From an uncultured Tenacibaculum sp. (GTDB lineage: Bacteria > Bacteroidota > Bacteroidia > Flavobacteriales > Flavobacteriaceae), in contig CANMJA010000029.1 in assembly GCA_947498055.1 (NCBI GenBank), forward strand, positions 1-59,161: 59,161 nt of DNA, in the 5' to 3' direction. The position numbers were made by a program, and so were the translations under genes. How positions within the stretch are numbered: the first letter of the stretch is position 1; each line of letters opens with the position of its first letter. Of this stretch, positions 18,214 through 27,608 are shown piece by piece. The notes below the pieces were generated by a model, which saw only the letters and a program-made list of their open reading frames with translations, ran no database searches and had not been told where the DNA came from.

Positions 18214-19609
18214 ATTTAAAAAAAACCTGTGTTATTTTAAATAAATTAGCAGTAGAATTCATTGCATAAAAATAGGTTTGTATAGATTTTATTTTTGTTT
18301 CAATTAATTTTACTTCTCTATAATTTATTCTGAATAAAGAGCCTTCTCCAAGAGTAAACTTTCTTTCTTCTGCTTTTACAATTTGTAGGTAATCGTTAAT
18401 TAAATTATCTAGCAAATTATTTTGTTTTTTGTAAGACGCTATTTCATTTAAAGTAGTATTTATTTTATTACGTAGGTTTACTTTGTTTGATGAAATTGTA
18501 AAATCAATGTCTTGTAATTTTAATTTCGCTAATTTTAATTCTGAACGCTCTTTTCGTAAAAAAATAGGAATACTAACATTTAAACCTCCTTTATAATTAT
18601 TAGTATCAAAATCAATAATATTCTTGTATTTGGAGGTTAAAAAATTATATTCAAGATCTATTTTAGGCAATAGATTATTTAATTTTAGTCTTTTGTCAAT
18701 TTTTAATTGTTCTTTCTTTAATTGTAATGATACTACCTTTGGATTATTTTCTATTGCAGACTCCGTTACTTTATTACTATTCATGTTTAATACCAAATCA
18801 ATCTTATTATTTGTATCAACATCAGGAAGCATTTTACTTTCTAACTCTAAAGGAATGTTATTTGCAATCCATAAATAGTTTGATAAGGCTAATTTAGATT
18901 TTATGTATTTTATATCTGATTTTTCTAAATCTAATAATCTGTTTTTTAAATTAATATTAGCTTCTAAAGTATCTATTGCTGGTTTATCTCCTTTTAAGAA
19001 GCTTTTTTTAACATTGGTAAGTCTATCTGTAGCATTTTTTACAAAGCTTACATAAGTTTGCCTTATTTGGTAGTCTTTTAACCAATGTAAATAAGAAATA
19101 ATAGCATCGTAAAAAATGTCGTTTATAAGTAACTGTTGCTCAGCTTTTACTTGCTGTGCATATATTTTAGCTTTTCTTAAAGTAGCCATTCTTTTATTAG
19201 TTAATAATCCTTTAGCTAGTGAAACAGAAATTCCAGCACTATATAATCCTTCTTCTGGGACATTAAACTCTGGATTTAAAAACACTCCAGAATTATTTTC
19301 ATAATTAGCCTTCAATTGTATTCCGTACCAAGTTGGAATTTTAAAAGAAGTATTCAGTTTATCGAAATAAGTTGTTTTTTTAAATTTTTTCCGATTATAA
19401 TCTACTTCAATTTTAGGATCAAAAGCGCCTCTAGCTTTTAATAATTTAATTTGACCTTCTGTAGTTTTTAGCCTAGCTTGTTTTACAATAGGATGGTATT
19501 TTTTAACATAGCCTAAATACTCAGAAAGAGTTAATATATTTTCATTTTCTACCTGTGCATATATTATTGTATTTACAAGTAAAATAGAAATGAGAAATAT
19601 CTTTTTCAT
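18212..19609 (-). CDS. TolC family outer membrane protein
   Basis: 465 residues with a signal peptide (about 1-19). The long alternating helices typical of OEP/TolC are visible, with paired repeats ending in similar turns (ITYNxLTSKY-type strands and KLRNKINTTLNEI helices). Forms the outer-membrane channel of a tripartite exporter. Last gene of the TetR-ABC-HlyD-TolC operon; its start abuts the HlyD stop. Confidence 0.9.
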   Translation of the reverse strand: MKKIFLISILLVNTIIYAQVENENILTLSEYLGYVKKYHPIVKQARLKTTEGQIKLLKARGAFDPKIEVDYNRKKFKKTTYFDKLNTSFKIPTWYGIQLKANYENNSGVFLNPEFNVPEEGLYSAGISVSLAKGLLTNKRMATLRKAKIYAQQVKAEQQLLINDIFYDAIISYLHWLKDYQIRQTYVSFVKNATDRLTNVKKSFLKGDKPAIDTLEANINLKNRLLDLEKSDIKYIKSKLALSNYLWIANNIPLELESKMLPDVDTNNKIDLVLNMNSNKVTESAIENNPKVVSLQLKKEQLKIDKRLKLNNLLPKIDLEYNFLTSKYKNIIDFDTNNYKGGLNVSIPIFLRKERSELKLAKLKLQDIDFTISSNKVNLRNKINTTLNEIASYKKQNNLLDNLINDYLQIVKAEERKFTLGEGSLFRINYREVKLIETKIKSIQTYFYAMNSTANLFKITQVFFK

Positions 19610-20970
19610 TATTTTTTCTTTTTATTTTTTGAGGACATTGTTTTTGTATCTGGTTGATAAAAATTAGGAGGAAAACTATTTAACTGCCTCCATAATTCAA
19701 ACCAAATAGGCACATTTTCTAATAATGCAATAGTTTTGGCTCCAGAACCAACACGAATGGCTGTAGGCCATGGCTCAGTATCTTTATTAGGAGCTAATAA
19801 TACTCGATACATACCATTATCACTTATAAAATTTTCGATAGCAACTACTTTTGCTCCATAAGTACCATAAGAAACATTCGGCCATCCACTAAAAACAATT
19901 GCAGGCCAGCCATCAAATTGTACACGAACATCTTCATCTTTATGCACTAAAGGTAAATCTATTGGTCTAACAAACATTTCAACAGCTAATTCGTAGTTAG
20001 CAGGCATAATTCCTACTAATTTTTCTCCCGCTTTAAACGTTTCTCCAATACCAGACTTAATGGCTTTATTAATGTAACCATCTAAAGGTGCAGTTATATA
20101 TAGTAAACTGCTTCTTTTCGTGTAATTAGCAACATTAATTTCTAGTTTAGATGCTTGTGTTTCTGTTTCTAATCCTGCTGATTTTGCAGAAAAAATATTA
20201 CTTTGTGTTTTGGCTAATTTATCTTCATAACTAGCTTTTAGAGTAGCAATATGTAATTGTGCGTTAATAATATTATTTTGAGAAGTTAAAAGCTTGTTTT
20301 CTTGAGAAACTAGCTTAGCGCTTATTTCTTGTAGTTTTACTCTCTTTTCTTCTACGTCTTTTACCGCTTTTAATCCTTCTTTTTGTAAATCTTCTGTTCG
20401 GTCGTATTGAATTTTAGCAATCTTACTTTTTGTTCGTATAGCTTCTAAATCGATACTATCGCTTTTTACTTTTAAGTTTGCTTGTAATAATTTATTACGC
20501 GCTTGTTTTAATTTTAATTGACGCTCTTTTTTCAACGCAAAAAGTTGCTTTTCTAAGGCATTTACTTTTCCTTTATAAGCATCTATAGATAGGTTTTTGG
20601 CATTTAATTGGTCTTGTGTTCTTTCTGTTAATTTACTATCAAAATAATCACTTTTAACTTCAGAAATTCTTAATATAGTATCTCCTTTTTTTACAAAATT
20701 ACCTTCTTGTACAAACCACTCTTCAATTCTTCCTGGAATTTGAGATTGTAGTGTTTGCGGTCTTTGGTTTGGTCTTAAAGTAGTAACACTACCTTTTCCA
20801 GAAATATTTTGTGTCCAAGGAAGAAATAAGATAATAATGATAATGATAGAGAATATTAATAAAAATTGTCTAAATCGTTTATGATATTCTTTATTAAATA
20901 TATTTTTTCCAGATTTAAATGTTTTTAAATCTATGCTTTCAGATATGGAATTGTTAGAAATATTAAGCAT
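19609..20970 (-). CDS. HlyD family secretion/membrane fusion protein
   Basis: 453 residues. One N-terminal membrane segment near 33-52 is followed by a biotinyl-lipoyl-like half (GRIEEWFVQEGNFVKKGDTILRI), a long coiled-coil hairpin about 120-270, and the returning half (SLLYITAPLDGYINKAIKSG) plus a beta-barrel. Links the inner-membrane ABC protein to TolC. Gap of 4 nt to the ABC gene. Confidence 0.92.
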   Translation of the reverse strand: MLNISNNSISESIDLKTFKSGKNIFNKEYHKRFRQFLLIFSIIIIIILFLPWTQNISGKGSVTTLRPNQRPQTLQSQIPGRIEEWFVQEGNFVKKGDTILRISEVKSDYFDSKLTERTQDQLNAKNLSIDAYKGKVNALEKQLFALKKERQLKLKQARNKLLQANLKVKSDSIDLEAIRTKSKIAKIQYDRTEDLQKEGLKAVKDVEEKRVKLQEISAKLVSQENKLLTSQNNIINAQLHIATLKASYEDKLAKTQSNIFSAKSAGLETETQASKLEINVANYTKRSSLLYITAPLDGYINKAIKSGIGETFKAGEKLVGIMPANYELAVEMFVRPIDLPLVHKDEDVRVQFDGWPAIVFSGWPNVSYGTYGAKVVAIENFISDNGMYRVLLAPNKDTEPWPTAIRVGSGAKTIALLENVPIWFELWRQLNSFPPNFYQPDTKTMSSKNKKKK

Positions 20971-20974
20971 TTTT

Positions 20975-22627
20975 TTAATTTTTAATTTGACCTTTTTCTA
21001 ATACAATGTGTTTGTTACAAGTATTCTTCCATACATTGTTACTACTTACAACAATTAAGCTCCAAGGTTGAGATGGACTAGTAAGAAAGTCTATTATTTT
21101 TTTAGTTTCTTCTTGTTTAAATTGATCTAAAGGGTCTTCTAATATTAAAAGTTTTGGTTTTTTAACAATAGCTCTAGCAAGTATTATTTTTTTAGCTACA
21201 GTATATGCTATTTGTTTTCCTTCTGGTTTAATAACTGTGTTTAATCCTTCGGTTTGTTGTTTTAAATAATCGATTAAACCTACCGCTTTAAATGCTGCAT
21301 AAATTTCTTCGTCTTCAATACTTGTGTTACCAAAAGTGATATTTTCTCTAATAGTTCCTTCAAACGGATTTTCTTCTGATAATGATAACCCTAAATTAGA
21401 ACGATAATGATTAATTTGTAAACTATTTATAGATAGGTTGTTAATATATATATGCCCAGAGGTTGGTACAATAACTCCGGCTATAAGTTGTAATAAACTT
21501 GATTTTCCAGAGCCACTTTCTCCTTGTACTAAAATTCTATCTTTCTTATTTATACTAAACGATATGTTCTTTAAAATAGAGTAGTTACGGTTACTCACGT
21601 CGTAAGTAGCTTCTTGTAATTCAATAGAAAGATCTCCCTTAAATACTTCTCCAGATTGACTTTCTATAGGTTTGTCTACAACTTGTCCAAGTTTTTCAAT
21701 AGAGGTAAGTACATCGTAAAAAGACTCTAATCCTAGAATAAGTTTTTCTACAGAATTAATAACTAAAAGAACAATAATTTCTGCTGCAACAAACTGTCCA
21801 ATATTCATTTTTTGTTCTAATACCAAGAAGCCACCAATTAATAAGAGCCCAGCAGTTACAAGAACTTTAAAACCAATCATTTGTATGTATTGAACAATTA
21901 GTATTTTAAAATGACTCTCTCTTGAGTTTAAGTATTTTTCAACAAGAGCATCGTTTTTTTGCAATGCAAGACTTGTTTTTCCTGATAATTTAAAACTAAT
22001 AACAGAACGTGCAATTTCTTGCAACCAATGAACGACTTTGTATTTGTTTTTAGATTCCTCTAAACTAGTTTCTAAACCTCTAGAGGCGGTAAGTTTAAAA
22101 ACAGCATAAATTAAAAATACTAGTAGAATACCAAAAATAATAAAAAATGGATGGTAAAAGGAAAGTAGTAAAAGAGCAAAAATGATTTGTAAAAAAGCAG
22201 AAGGAACATCTATTAGTATTTTTGAAAGTCCTTTTTGTATAGTTAAAGTATCAAAAAAACGATTTGCTAATTCGGGCAAATAATAATTTCTTAACTCTTT
22301 CATTTTTATTTTAGGAAATCGATAACTTAATTCGAAAGAAGCTCTTGTAAATATTCGTTGTTGAATAGTTTCTATAATACGTAATTGCATTAATTTTAAG
22401 ATTCCAGAAAAAGTAACACCTAAAGTTACCAGAACAACTAAAATAATCCAAGACACAGATACTTGTGCCCCTTGAATTAAATTTATAATAGCTTGAATTC
22501 CTAATGGTAACGATAGAGATACAATTCCTTCAAAAATTGCAAAGTAAGATATTTGAAAAATGTCTTTTTTTTCAAGTTTTAATAACCCGATTAACCTTTT
22601 CCAAGGTGTTAAAGAATTAGTTGTCAT
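20975..22627 (-). CDS. ABC transporter (fused membrane + ATPase) with degenerate NBD
   Basis: 550-residue type I secretion-like ABC protein: six-helix membrane domain (about 20-300), then the nucleotide-binding domain. Walker A is intact (GESGSGKSS, 369-377). The signature LSGGQ is replaced by PEGKQ (468-472), the Walker B end reads LLILED instead of LDE (E497-D498 swapped), and the switch histidine position reads VVSSNN. ATP binding is likely but ordinary hydrolysis is doubtful; it might pair with another ABC half. There is no N-terminal C39 peptidase, so it is not a leader-cleaving exporter. It overlaps the TetR gene end by 11 nt. Confidence 0.85.
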   Translation of the reverse strand: MTTNSLTPWKRLIGLLKLEKKDIFQISYFAIFEGIVSLSLPLGIQAIINLIQGAQVSVSWIILVVLVTLGVTFSGILKLMQLRIIETIQQRIFTRASFELSYRFPKIKMKELRNYYLPELANRFFDTLTIQKGLSKILIDVPSAFLQIIFALLLLSFYHPFFIIFGILLVFLIYAVFKLTASRGLETSLEESKNKYKVVHWLQEIARSVISFKLSGKTSLALQKNDALVEKYLNSRESHFKILIVQYIQMIGFKVLVTAGLLLIGGFLVLEQKMNIGQFVAAEIIVLLVINSVEKLILGLESFYDVLTSIEKLGQVVDKPIESQSGEVFKGDLSIELQEATYDVSNRNYSILKNISFSINKKDRILVQGESGSGKSSLLQLIAGVIVPTSGHIYINNLSINSLQINHYRSNLGLSLSEENPFEGTIRENITFGNTSIEDEEIYAAFKAVGLIDYLKQQTEGLNTVIKPEGKQIAYTVAKKIILARAIVKKPKLLILEDPLDQFKQEETKKIIDFLTSPSQPWSLIVVSSNNVWKNTCNKHIVLEKGQIKN

Positions 22628-23297
22628 TAGATAAGGTATTGAGGATTAAATGCGTGTAAAACTTGGTAGGTGTTACAGTAGCATTACAATTGGTAATAGA
22701 AATAAAATGTTGTTTTATATATTGTTGGTGTAGTGCTCCTTCGGTAACCGAACTTGCTAAACTTAAAGGGAATTCATAAGTGTTATTGTACCCAGAAAAA
22801 ATATCTGCTAACCTTCTAACAACACGCTTGTATGGTAAAAAATACCCCTCTTTATTTTCAGAATCTACACTTTTAGTTAAGTATGATTTAGAATTTTCAT
22901 TAATAATAATTTTATTTAATAGTATTTCGTTAATATGAGAGAAAGCTTTATCTTCTTTTGTAGTTCTTGTTACTACTTCAATAGCTTTGATAAGTTTTTC
23001 TTTACTTTCTTTAATACTAAATGTTTCTATTACTAATTGATATTCCAACCATCTCCAATACCAAGAGCTTAGGTATATTAATAACTTGTGTTTACTTTCA
23101 AAGTACCTGTAAATAGAACTTTCATTAGAAGAAATAAAGGTGCCTAGTTTTTTAAAGTTAAAATCTTCAAAACCTATTTCATCTATTAAGATAATACTGT
23201 TTTGTACAATTTTTTTTCCTAATTCAGAAGACTCAGGGTTTTTTATAAAGATACCTTCTGGAACTTCTATTTTTATGTTTGAAAGTAATTCATCCAT
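22617..23297 (-). CDS. TetR/AcrR family regulator of the export operon
   Basis: 226 residues from the ATG at 23297 (an upstream TTG would add 7). The helix-turn-helix region is ILIDEIGFEDFNFKKLGTFI followed by SNESSIYRYFESKHKLL, the TetR recognition helix pattern. It is the first gene of the minus-strand exporter operon. A 17-bp palindrome overlaps its promoter, indicating autorepression. Confidence 0.88.
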   Translation of the reverse strand: MDELLSNIKIEVPEGIFIKNPESSELGKKIVQNSIILIDEIGFEDFNFKKLGTFISSNESSIYRYFESKHKLLIYLSSWYWRWLEYQLVIETFSIKESKEKLIKAIEVVTRTTKEDKAFSHINEILLNKIIINENSKSYLTKSVDSENKEGYFLPYKRVVRRLADIFSGYNNTYEFPLSLASSVTEGALHQQYIKQHFISITNCNATVTPTKFYTHLILNTLSNDN

Positions 23298-23315
23298 ATT
23301 TAAATGTATTTGTCG

Positions 23316-23323
23316 CAAAAATA
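23316..23323 (-). promoter_or_regulatory. -7 box of the exporter operon
   Basis: Minus-strand TATTTTTG, an exact TAnnTTTG, 18 nt before the TetR ATG and touching the palindrome at 23322-23338. Confidence 0.6.
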
Positions 23324-23338
23324 ATAGTATTACTATTA
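23322..23338. promoter_or_regulatory. TetR operator candidate
   Basis: Perfect dyad TAATAGTA-T-TACTATTA (8-bp arms, 1-nt centre), directly behind the -7 box of the TetR gene and within the spacer to the -33 region: a classic repressor position. It is also 63 nt from the -7 box of the divergent light operon. Confidence 0.7.
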
Positions 23339-23400
23339 ATAAAATGTTAAAAAAAATAAAATGTTTAATTAAATAAAAAATACCTTAAACAAAAAAGCCG

Positions 23401-23408
23401 TATATTTG
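23401..23408 (+). promoter_or_regulatory. -7 box of the photolyase operon
   Basis: TATATTTG, an exact TAnnTTTG, 42 nt before the ATG at 23451. No clear -33 box was seen. Confidence 0.55.
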
Positions 23409-23450
23409 AAGAAGCAAAGAAAATCTTTGTTAAAACTTAAACTTTTTCAG

Positions 23451-24107
23451 ATGGCTAAAAAAAAGAATACAAGTAAACATGATATCATATCTTTATATAT
23501 GGATTATGTGTTAGAGCACAATGAAGACCCTAAATCTGTGTATAAATTTTCTAAGGATAATAATTTTGAAGAAGCACACTTTTACACCAACTTTGCTTCG
23601 TTTGAAGCTGTAAAAACAACCATTTTCACCACTTTTTTTGAAAATACATTATTGCTTTTACACAAGAGTGAAGATTTTGAAACATATGATGCAAGAAACA
23701 AGTTGTTAAGTTTTTATTTTACTTTTTTTGAAAATTTAACTGCTAATAGAAGTTACGTAGTATATGCATTACATCAAAATAATAAACTAGAAGCTCTTAA
23801 AAGCTTAAAAGGACTAAGAACACATTTTAAAAAGTTTATACATAGTTTAGAAATAGAGAAATTAGATTTTAAACAAGAACGTATAGAAAAAATTCAAAAT
23901 AAAGCAATTGAAGAAAGTGCATGGGCTCAACTAATATTTACCCTTAAATTTTGGATAGAAGATAGTTCTACTTCTTTTGAAAAAACCGATATTTTTATTG
24001 AAAAAGCAGTAAATGCTAGTTTTGATATCTTAAATATAACTCCAATTAAAAGTGTTATCGATTTAGGTAAATTTTTATTTAAAGAAAAAGTGAAGACGAC
24101 TGTATGA
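23451..24107 (+). CDS. TetR-like protein, first gene of the light operon
   Basis: 218 residues from ATG 23451; an upstream TTG frame would include the -7 box, so I reject it. The N-terminus (HDIISLYMDYVLEHNEDPKSVYKFSKDNNFEEAHFYTNF) looks like a TetR helix-turn-helix with weak recognition helix, followed by an all-helical ligand domain. Known relatives sit directly before ABC1 kinases in flavobacterial light-response clusters. It overlaps the next gene by 4 nt (ATGA). Could be a regulator or, like COQ9, a lipid-binding TetR-fold accessory. Confidence 0.75.
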   Translation: MAKKKNTSKHDIISLYMDYVLEHNEDPKSVYKFSKDNNFEEAHFYTNFASFEAVKTTIFTTFFENTLLLLHKSEDFETYDARNKLLSFYFTFFENLTANRSYVVYALHQNNKLEALKSLKGLRTHFKKFIHSLEIEKLDFKQERIEKIQNKAIEESAWAQLIFTLKFWIEDSSTSFEKTDIFIEKAVNASFDILNITPIKSVIDLGKFLFKEKVKTTV

Positions 24108-25414
24108 AGACAATAGATAGAATACCTACCTCAAAAATTCAAAGAGCTACTAAGTTAGTAGCAACTGGCGCTAAAGTTGGTGTTAATTATTTGAAATATT
24201 ACGGAACCAAATTAGTAAGTGGAGAAGAAGGAGCAAAAGAGCAATTGAATAAGAATAATGCAGAAGATATTTACGATGGATTAAAACAATTGAAAGGAAG
24301 TGCTTTAAAAGTTGCTCAAATGTTAAGTATGGAAAAAGGAATTCTTCCACAAGCTTATGTAGAGCAATTTTCGTTATCACAATTTTCTGTGCCGCCATTA
24401 TCTCCGCCATTAGTAAAGAAAACTTTTAAAAGTTACTTTGGTAAATACCCAAATGAATTGTTTGATACGTTTGATTTAAATGCAGTTAGCGGAGCAAGTA
24501 TTGGTCAGGTACATTTGGCTGAAAAAGAAGGTAAAAAATATGCGGTTAAAATTCAATATCCTGGTATAGCAGAGAGTATTTCTTCCGATTTAGCTTTGGT
24601 TAAACCAATTGCAATTAAAATGTTTAATATTAGAGGAAAAGATAATGATAAATATTTTAAAGAAGTAGAAAATAAATTAATAGAAGAAACAAATTATATC
24701 TTAGAAGTTTCTCAAAGTCAAGATATTGTAGATGCATGTAAGCATATAGATAATTTGCAATTTCCTAATTATTATAAAGAACTTTCTTCTGATAGAATTA
24801 TTACCATGGACTGGATGGAAGGAATTCACCTTTCTGAGTTCACAGCTATTAATGAAGACGTAGACAAATCGAATAAACTAGGACAGGCTTTATGGGATTT
24901 TTACATGTATCAAATGCATAAAATTCGTAAAGTACATGCAGATCCACATCCGGGAAACTTCCTTATTTCAAAAAACTCAGAACTAATAGTTTTAGACTTT
25001 GGTTGTATGAAAGAAGTGCCAAACGATTTTTATGTTCCTTATTTCGAATTAGCAAACAAAGAAAATATATCTAATCCAGCTTTTTTTGAACAAAAACTAT
25101 ACGAATTAGAAATTTTAAGAGAAGACGATACTCCAGAAGAGTTAGCGTTTTTTAAAGACATGTTTCATGAAATGTTAAGTCTTTTTACAGAACCTTTTAA
25201 TAACGAAATATTCGATTTTTCTGATGAATCCTTTTTTGGTAGAATTACAGAACTAGGAACAAAGTATGCTAAGAGTACTGAATTAAGAAATATGAATGGC
25301 AATAGAGGATCTAAGCATTTTATTTATATAAATCGCACATTTTTTGGCTTATATAATTTAATGCACGATCTAAAAGCAACTACAATCAAAATCAACAATT
25401 TCAATAAATATTAA
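24104..25414 (+). CDS. ABC1/UbiB-family atypical kinase
   Basis: 436 residues. Visible family motifs: the alanine-rich loop GASIGQVHLAE, AVKIQYPG with the ATP lysine, EETNYILEVSQ, HADPHPGNFL as catalytic loop and LDFGCMKE as the metal-binding DFG. The KxGQ-type segment reads LKVAQMLSM. UbiB/ADCK proteins act in quinone or isoprenoid lipid metabolism; in light-response operons the substrate is unknown. Inframe contacts with both neighbours (4-nt overlap upstream, stop and start adjoining downstream) support one operon. Confidence 0.92.
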   Translation: MKTIDRIPTSKIQRATKLVATGAKVGVNYLKYYGTKLVSGEEGAKEQLNKNNAEDIYDGLKQLKGSALKVAQMLSMEKGILPQAYVEQFSLSQFSVPPLSPPLVKKTFKSYFGKYPNELFDTFDLNAVSGASIGQVHLAEKEGKKYAVKIQYPGIAESISSDLALVKPIAIKMFNIRGKDNDKYFKEVENKLIEETNYILEVSQSQDIVDACKHIDNLQFPNYYKELSSDRIITMDWMEGIHLSEFTAINEDVDKSNKLGQALWDFYMYQMHKIRKVHADPHPGNFLISKNSELIVLDFGCMKEVPNDFYVPYFELANKENISNPAFFEQKLYELEILREDDTPEELAFFKDMFHEMLSLFTEPFNNEIFDFSDESFFGRITELGTKYAKSTELRNMNGNRGSKHFIYINRTFFGLYNLMHDLKATTIKINNFNKY

Positions 25415-26046
25415 TGGCATTTTTTAATAGAGAAGATATTGACAGTTTCGATCATATTCATAAAATCAATTTAATGAATAGCTTATCTGGTTATAAATCA
25501 GCAAATTTAATAGGTTCTATATCTTCTAATGCACAAGAAAATGTGGCTGTTTTTAGCTCTATTGTACATTTAGGCTCTAATCCACCATTATTAGGTTTTA
25601 TTTTAAGACCCACAACAGTTCCTAGAAATACCTATGAAAATTTAAAAGAAATAGGATATTATACCATAAATCACATTGCAGAATCATTTATAGAAGATGC
25701 ACACCATACTTCAGCAAAATATCCTAAAGAGCAATCAGAATTTGAAGTAACCAATTTAACACCAGAATATATTAATGGTTTTATAGCACCATTTGTAAAA
25801 GAATCTCCTGTAAAAATAGCAATGAAATACTTAAATGAGTATTACATTAAAGAAAACGATACTTTAATGATTATAGGAGAAATTCAATTTTTTCAAGTGA
25901 AAGATACGATGTTAGAAGAAGATGGTTTTTTAAATCTTTCAAAAGGAAAAGTAACAACTATAAATGGTTTAGACGGGTATGCGGTACCAGAATTATTAAC
26001 TAGGCAAAAATACCAACGGCCTAAAAAAACAGAAGATATATTATAA
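25414..26046 (+). CDS. Flavin reductase-like FMN-binding protein
   Basis: 210 residues resembling the flavin reductase split-barrel family (ANLIGSISSNAQENVAVFSSI, PPLLGFILRPTTVPRNTYENL, GYYTINHIAESF). Likely binds FMN and reduces flavin; it could supply reduced flavin to the photolyase group, which is inference. It starts on the last base of the ABC1 kinase stop. Confidence 0.85.
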   Translation: MAFFNREDIDSFDHIHKINLMNSLSGYKSANLIGSISSNAQENVAVFSSIVHLGSNPPLLGFILRPTTVPRNTYENLKEIGYYTINHIAESFIEDAHHTSAKYPKEQSEFEVTNLTPEYINGFIAPFVKESPVKIAMKYLNEYYIKENDTLMIIGEIQFFQVKDTMLEEDGFLNLSKGKVTTINGLDGYAVPELLTRQKYQRPKKTEDIL

Positions 26047-27468
26047 ATGAAGATATTAATCACAGGTACAACAGGCTATATTGCTAAAAGACTCGTTCTT
26101 AATTTACTTGAAAGCGGTCATCAATTAGTTTGTTGTGTACGTGATTTAAATAGAATTCCTGACGAAATAGAATACAGAGATCATATTGAATTTATAAAAA
26201 TCGATTTTTTAAAAGAAAAACTAAATAAAGTACCTAAAGACATAGATGCTGCTTATTATTTAATACACTCTATGTCTACCAAAGCAGCAAATTTTGAAGA
26301 TTTAGAAAAAAATTGTGCAGTAAATTTTAGAAAGTTAGTTGAAGAAACCAATTGTAAGCAAGTTATTTATTTAAGTGGTATTGTAAATGACAACTCCTTA
26401 TCCAAACACTTACAATCTCGGTTACAAGTAGAAAACACTTTAAAAAGCAAAGACTATGCATTAACTACATTTAGAGCGGGTATTATTGTGGGAAGTGGTA
26501 GTGCTTCCTTTGAAATAATAAGAGATATTGTAGAGAAATTACCAATAATGATCACGCCAAAATGGTTGAATACCAAAACACAACCTATAGCAGTTAGAGA
26601 TGTATTGAGTTTTCTAGAAAAAGGATTAGGAAATAAACAATTGTATAATAATTCTTACGATATCTGTGGTCCAGAGGTATTAACTTACAAAGAAATGTTA
26701 TTGCAGTTTGCTGAAGTAAGAAAGTTTAAGAGATATATTTTAATAGTGCCCGTATTAACACCAAAGTTATCTTCTTATTGGTTATACTTTGTCACTTCTA
26801 CTTCTTTCAATCTAGCACAAGCATTGGTAGATAGCATGAAGGTAGAAGTAATTGCGAAAAAAAGTACGATTAATAGTTTATTAAATATACACCCAATTAC
26901 CTATAAAGAAGCAGTTTCTTTGGCTTTTCAGAAAATAGAACAGAACGATGTAGTATCTAGTTGGAAAGATGCTATGGTTAGTGGTGTGTTTAATGATCAA
27001 TTAAATACACATATTCAAATACCTAAATATGGATGTTTTAACGATGTTCGATCTAGAAAAGTTATTAATGAAAAATATACTCTAGATAAAATTTGGTCTA
27101 TTGGAGGAGAAAATGGATGGTATAGTTTTAATTGGTTATGGCGAATACGAGGCTATGTAGATAAAATTTTTGGAGGTGTAGGTTTACGAAGAGGAAGAAC
27201 ACATAATAGTTATTTAGAACCCGGAGATCCTTTAGATTTCTGGCGAGTTTTATTAGCAGATAAAAAACAGAAACGTTTATTGTTATTTGCTGAAATGAAA
27301 TTGCCTGGAGAAGCTTGGTTAGAATTTAAAATTGTGAAAAATAAATTATACCAACGTGCTGTTTTTAGACCCAAGGGTATTTTAGGTAGGCTGTATTGGT
27401 ATGCGGTACTTCCTTTTCATGCTTTTGTATTTAAAGGAATGATAAACGCACTAATTTCTCAAAAATGA
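26047..27468 (+). CDS. NAD(P)-binding NmrA-like protein with DUF2867
   Basis: 473 residues. N-terminal atypical SDR with ITGTTGYIAKRLVLNLL as the nucleotide-binding loop and VIYLSGIV; the C-terminal DUF2867 region (about 320-470) contains WSIGGENGWYSFNWLWRIRG and a PGDPLDFWRVL segment. Similar proteins accompany carotenoid/photolyase genes across Bacteroidota and Proteobacteria; reaction unknown. It ends ATGA, overlapping the DUF2256 gene by 4 nt. Confidence 0.88.
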   Translation: MKILITGTTGYIAKRLVLNLLESGHQLVCCVRDLNRIPDEIEYRDHIEFIKIDFLKEKLNKVPKDIDAAYYLIHSMSTKAANFEDLEKNCAVNFRKLVEETNCKQVIYLSGIVNDNSLSKHLQSRLQVENTLKSKDYALTTFRAGIIVGSGSASFEIIRDIVEKLPIMITPKWLNTKTQPIAVRDVLSFLEKGLGNKQLYNNSYDICGPEVLTYKEMLLQFAEVRKFKRYILIVPVLTPKLSSYWLYFVTSTSFNLAQALVDSMKVEVIAKKSTINSLLNIHPITYKEAVSLAFQKIEQNDVVSSWKDAMVSGVFNDQLNTHIQIPKYGCFNDVRSRKVINEKYTLDKIWSIGGENGWYSFNWLWRIRGYVDKIFGGVGLRRGRTHNSYLEPGDPLDFWRVLLADKKQKRLLLFAEMKLPGEAWLEFKIVKNKLYQRAVFRPKGILGRLYWYAVLPFHAFVFKGMINALISQK

Positions 27469-27608
27469 GAACTATTAAAAAACAACATTTACCTTCTAAA
27501 ATCTGTCTTTGCTGTAAAAAGCCATTTTCGTGGAGAAAAAAGTGGGAGAGAGATTGGGAACATGTTAAATATTGTAGTAAAAGATGCAAAACACAAAAAC
27601 AGCCATAG
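27465..27608 (+). CDS. DUF2256 small zinc-ribbon protein
   Basis: 47 residues, beginning MRTIKKQHLPSK. Cysteine pattern CxxC (LCCKKPFSWRKKW) and later YCSKRC makes a zinc ribbon, and the PFSWRKKWERDWE core is the DUF2256 signature. Relatives are encoded next to photolyase/cryptochrome genes. It overlaps the preceding stop by 4 nt and the CRY-DASH start by 25 nt, so it is tightly coupled. Function unknown; a nucleic-acid or photolyase partner is possible. Confidence 0.85.
   Translation: MRTIKKQHLPSKICLCCKKPFSWRKKWERDWEHVKYCSKRCKTQKQP

Noticed and set aside
18212..23297. TetR-ABC-HlyD-TolC operon as exporter of the GG-leader peptides
   Set aside because: The ABC protein lacks a C39 peptidase domain, has a degenerate ATPase, and lies more than 20 kb away with no shared regulatory box.
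24183..24410. Minus-strand frame inside the ABC1 kinase gene
   Set aside because: Antisense shadow of a well-supported gene.
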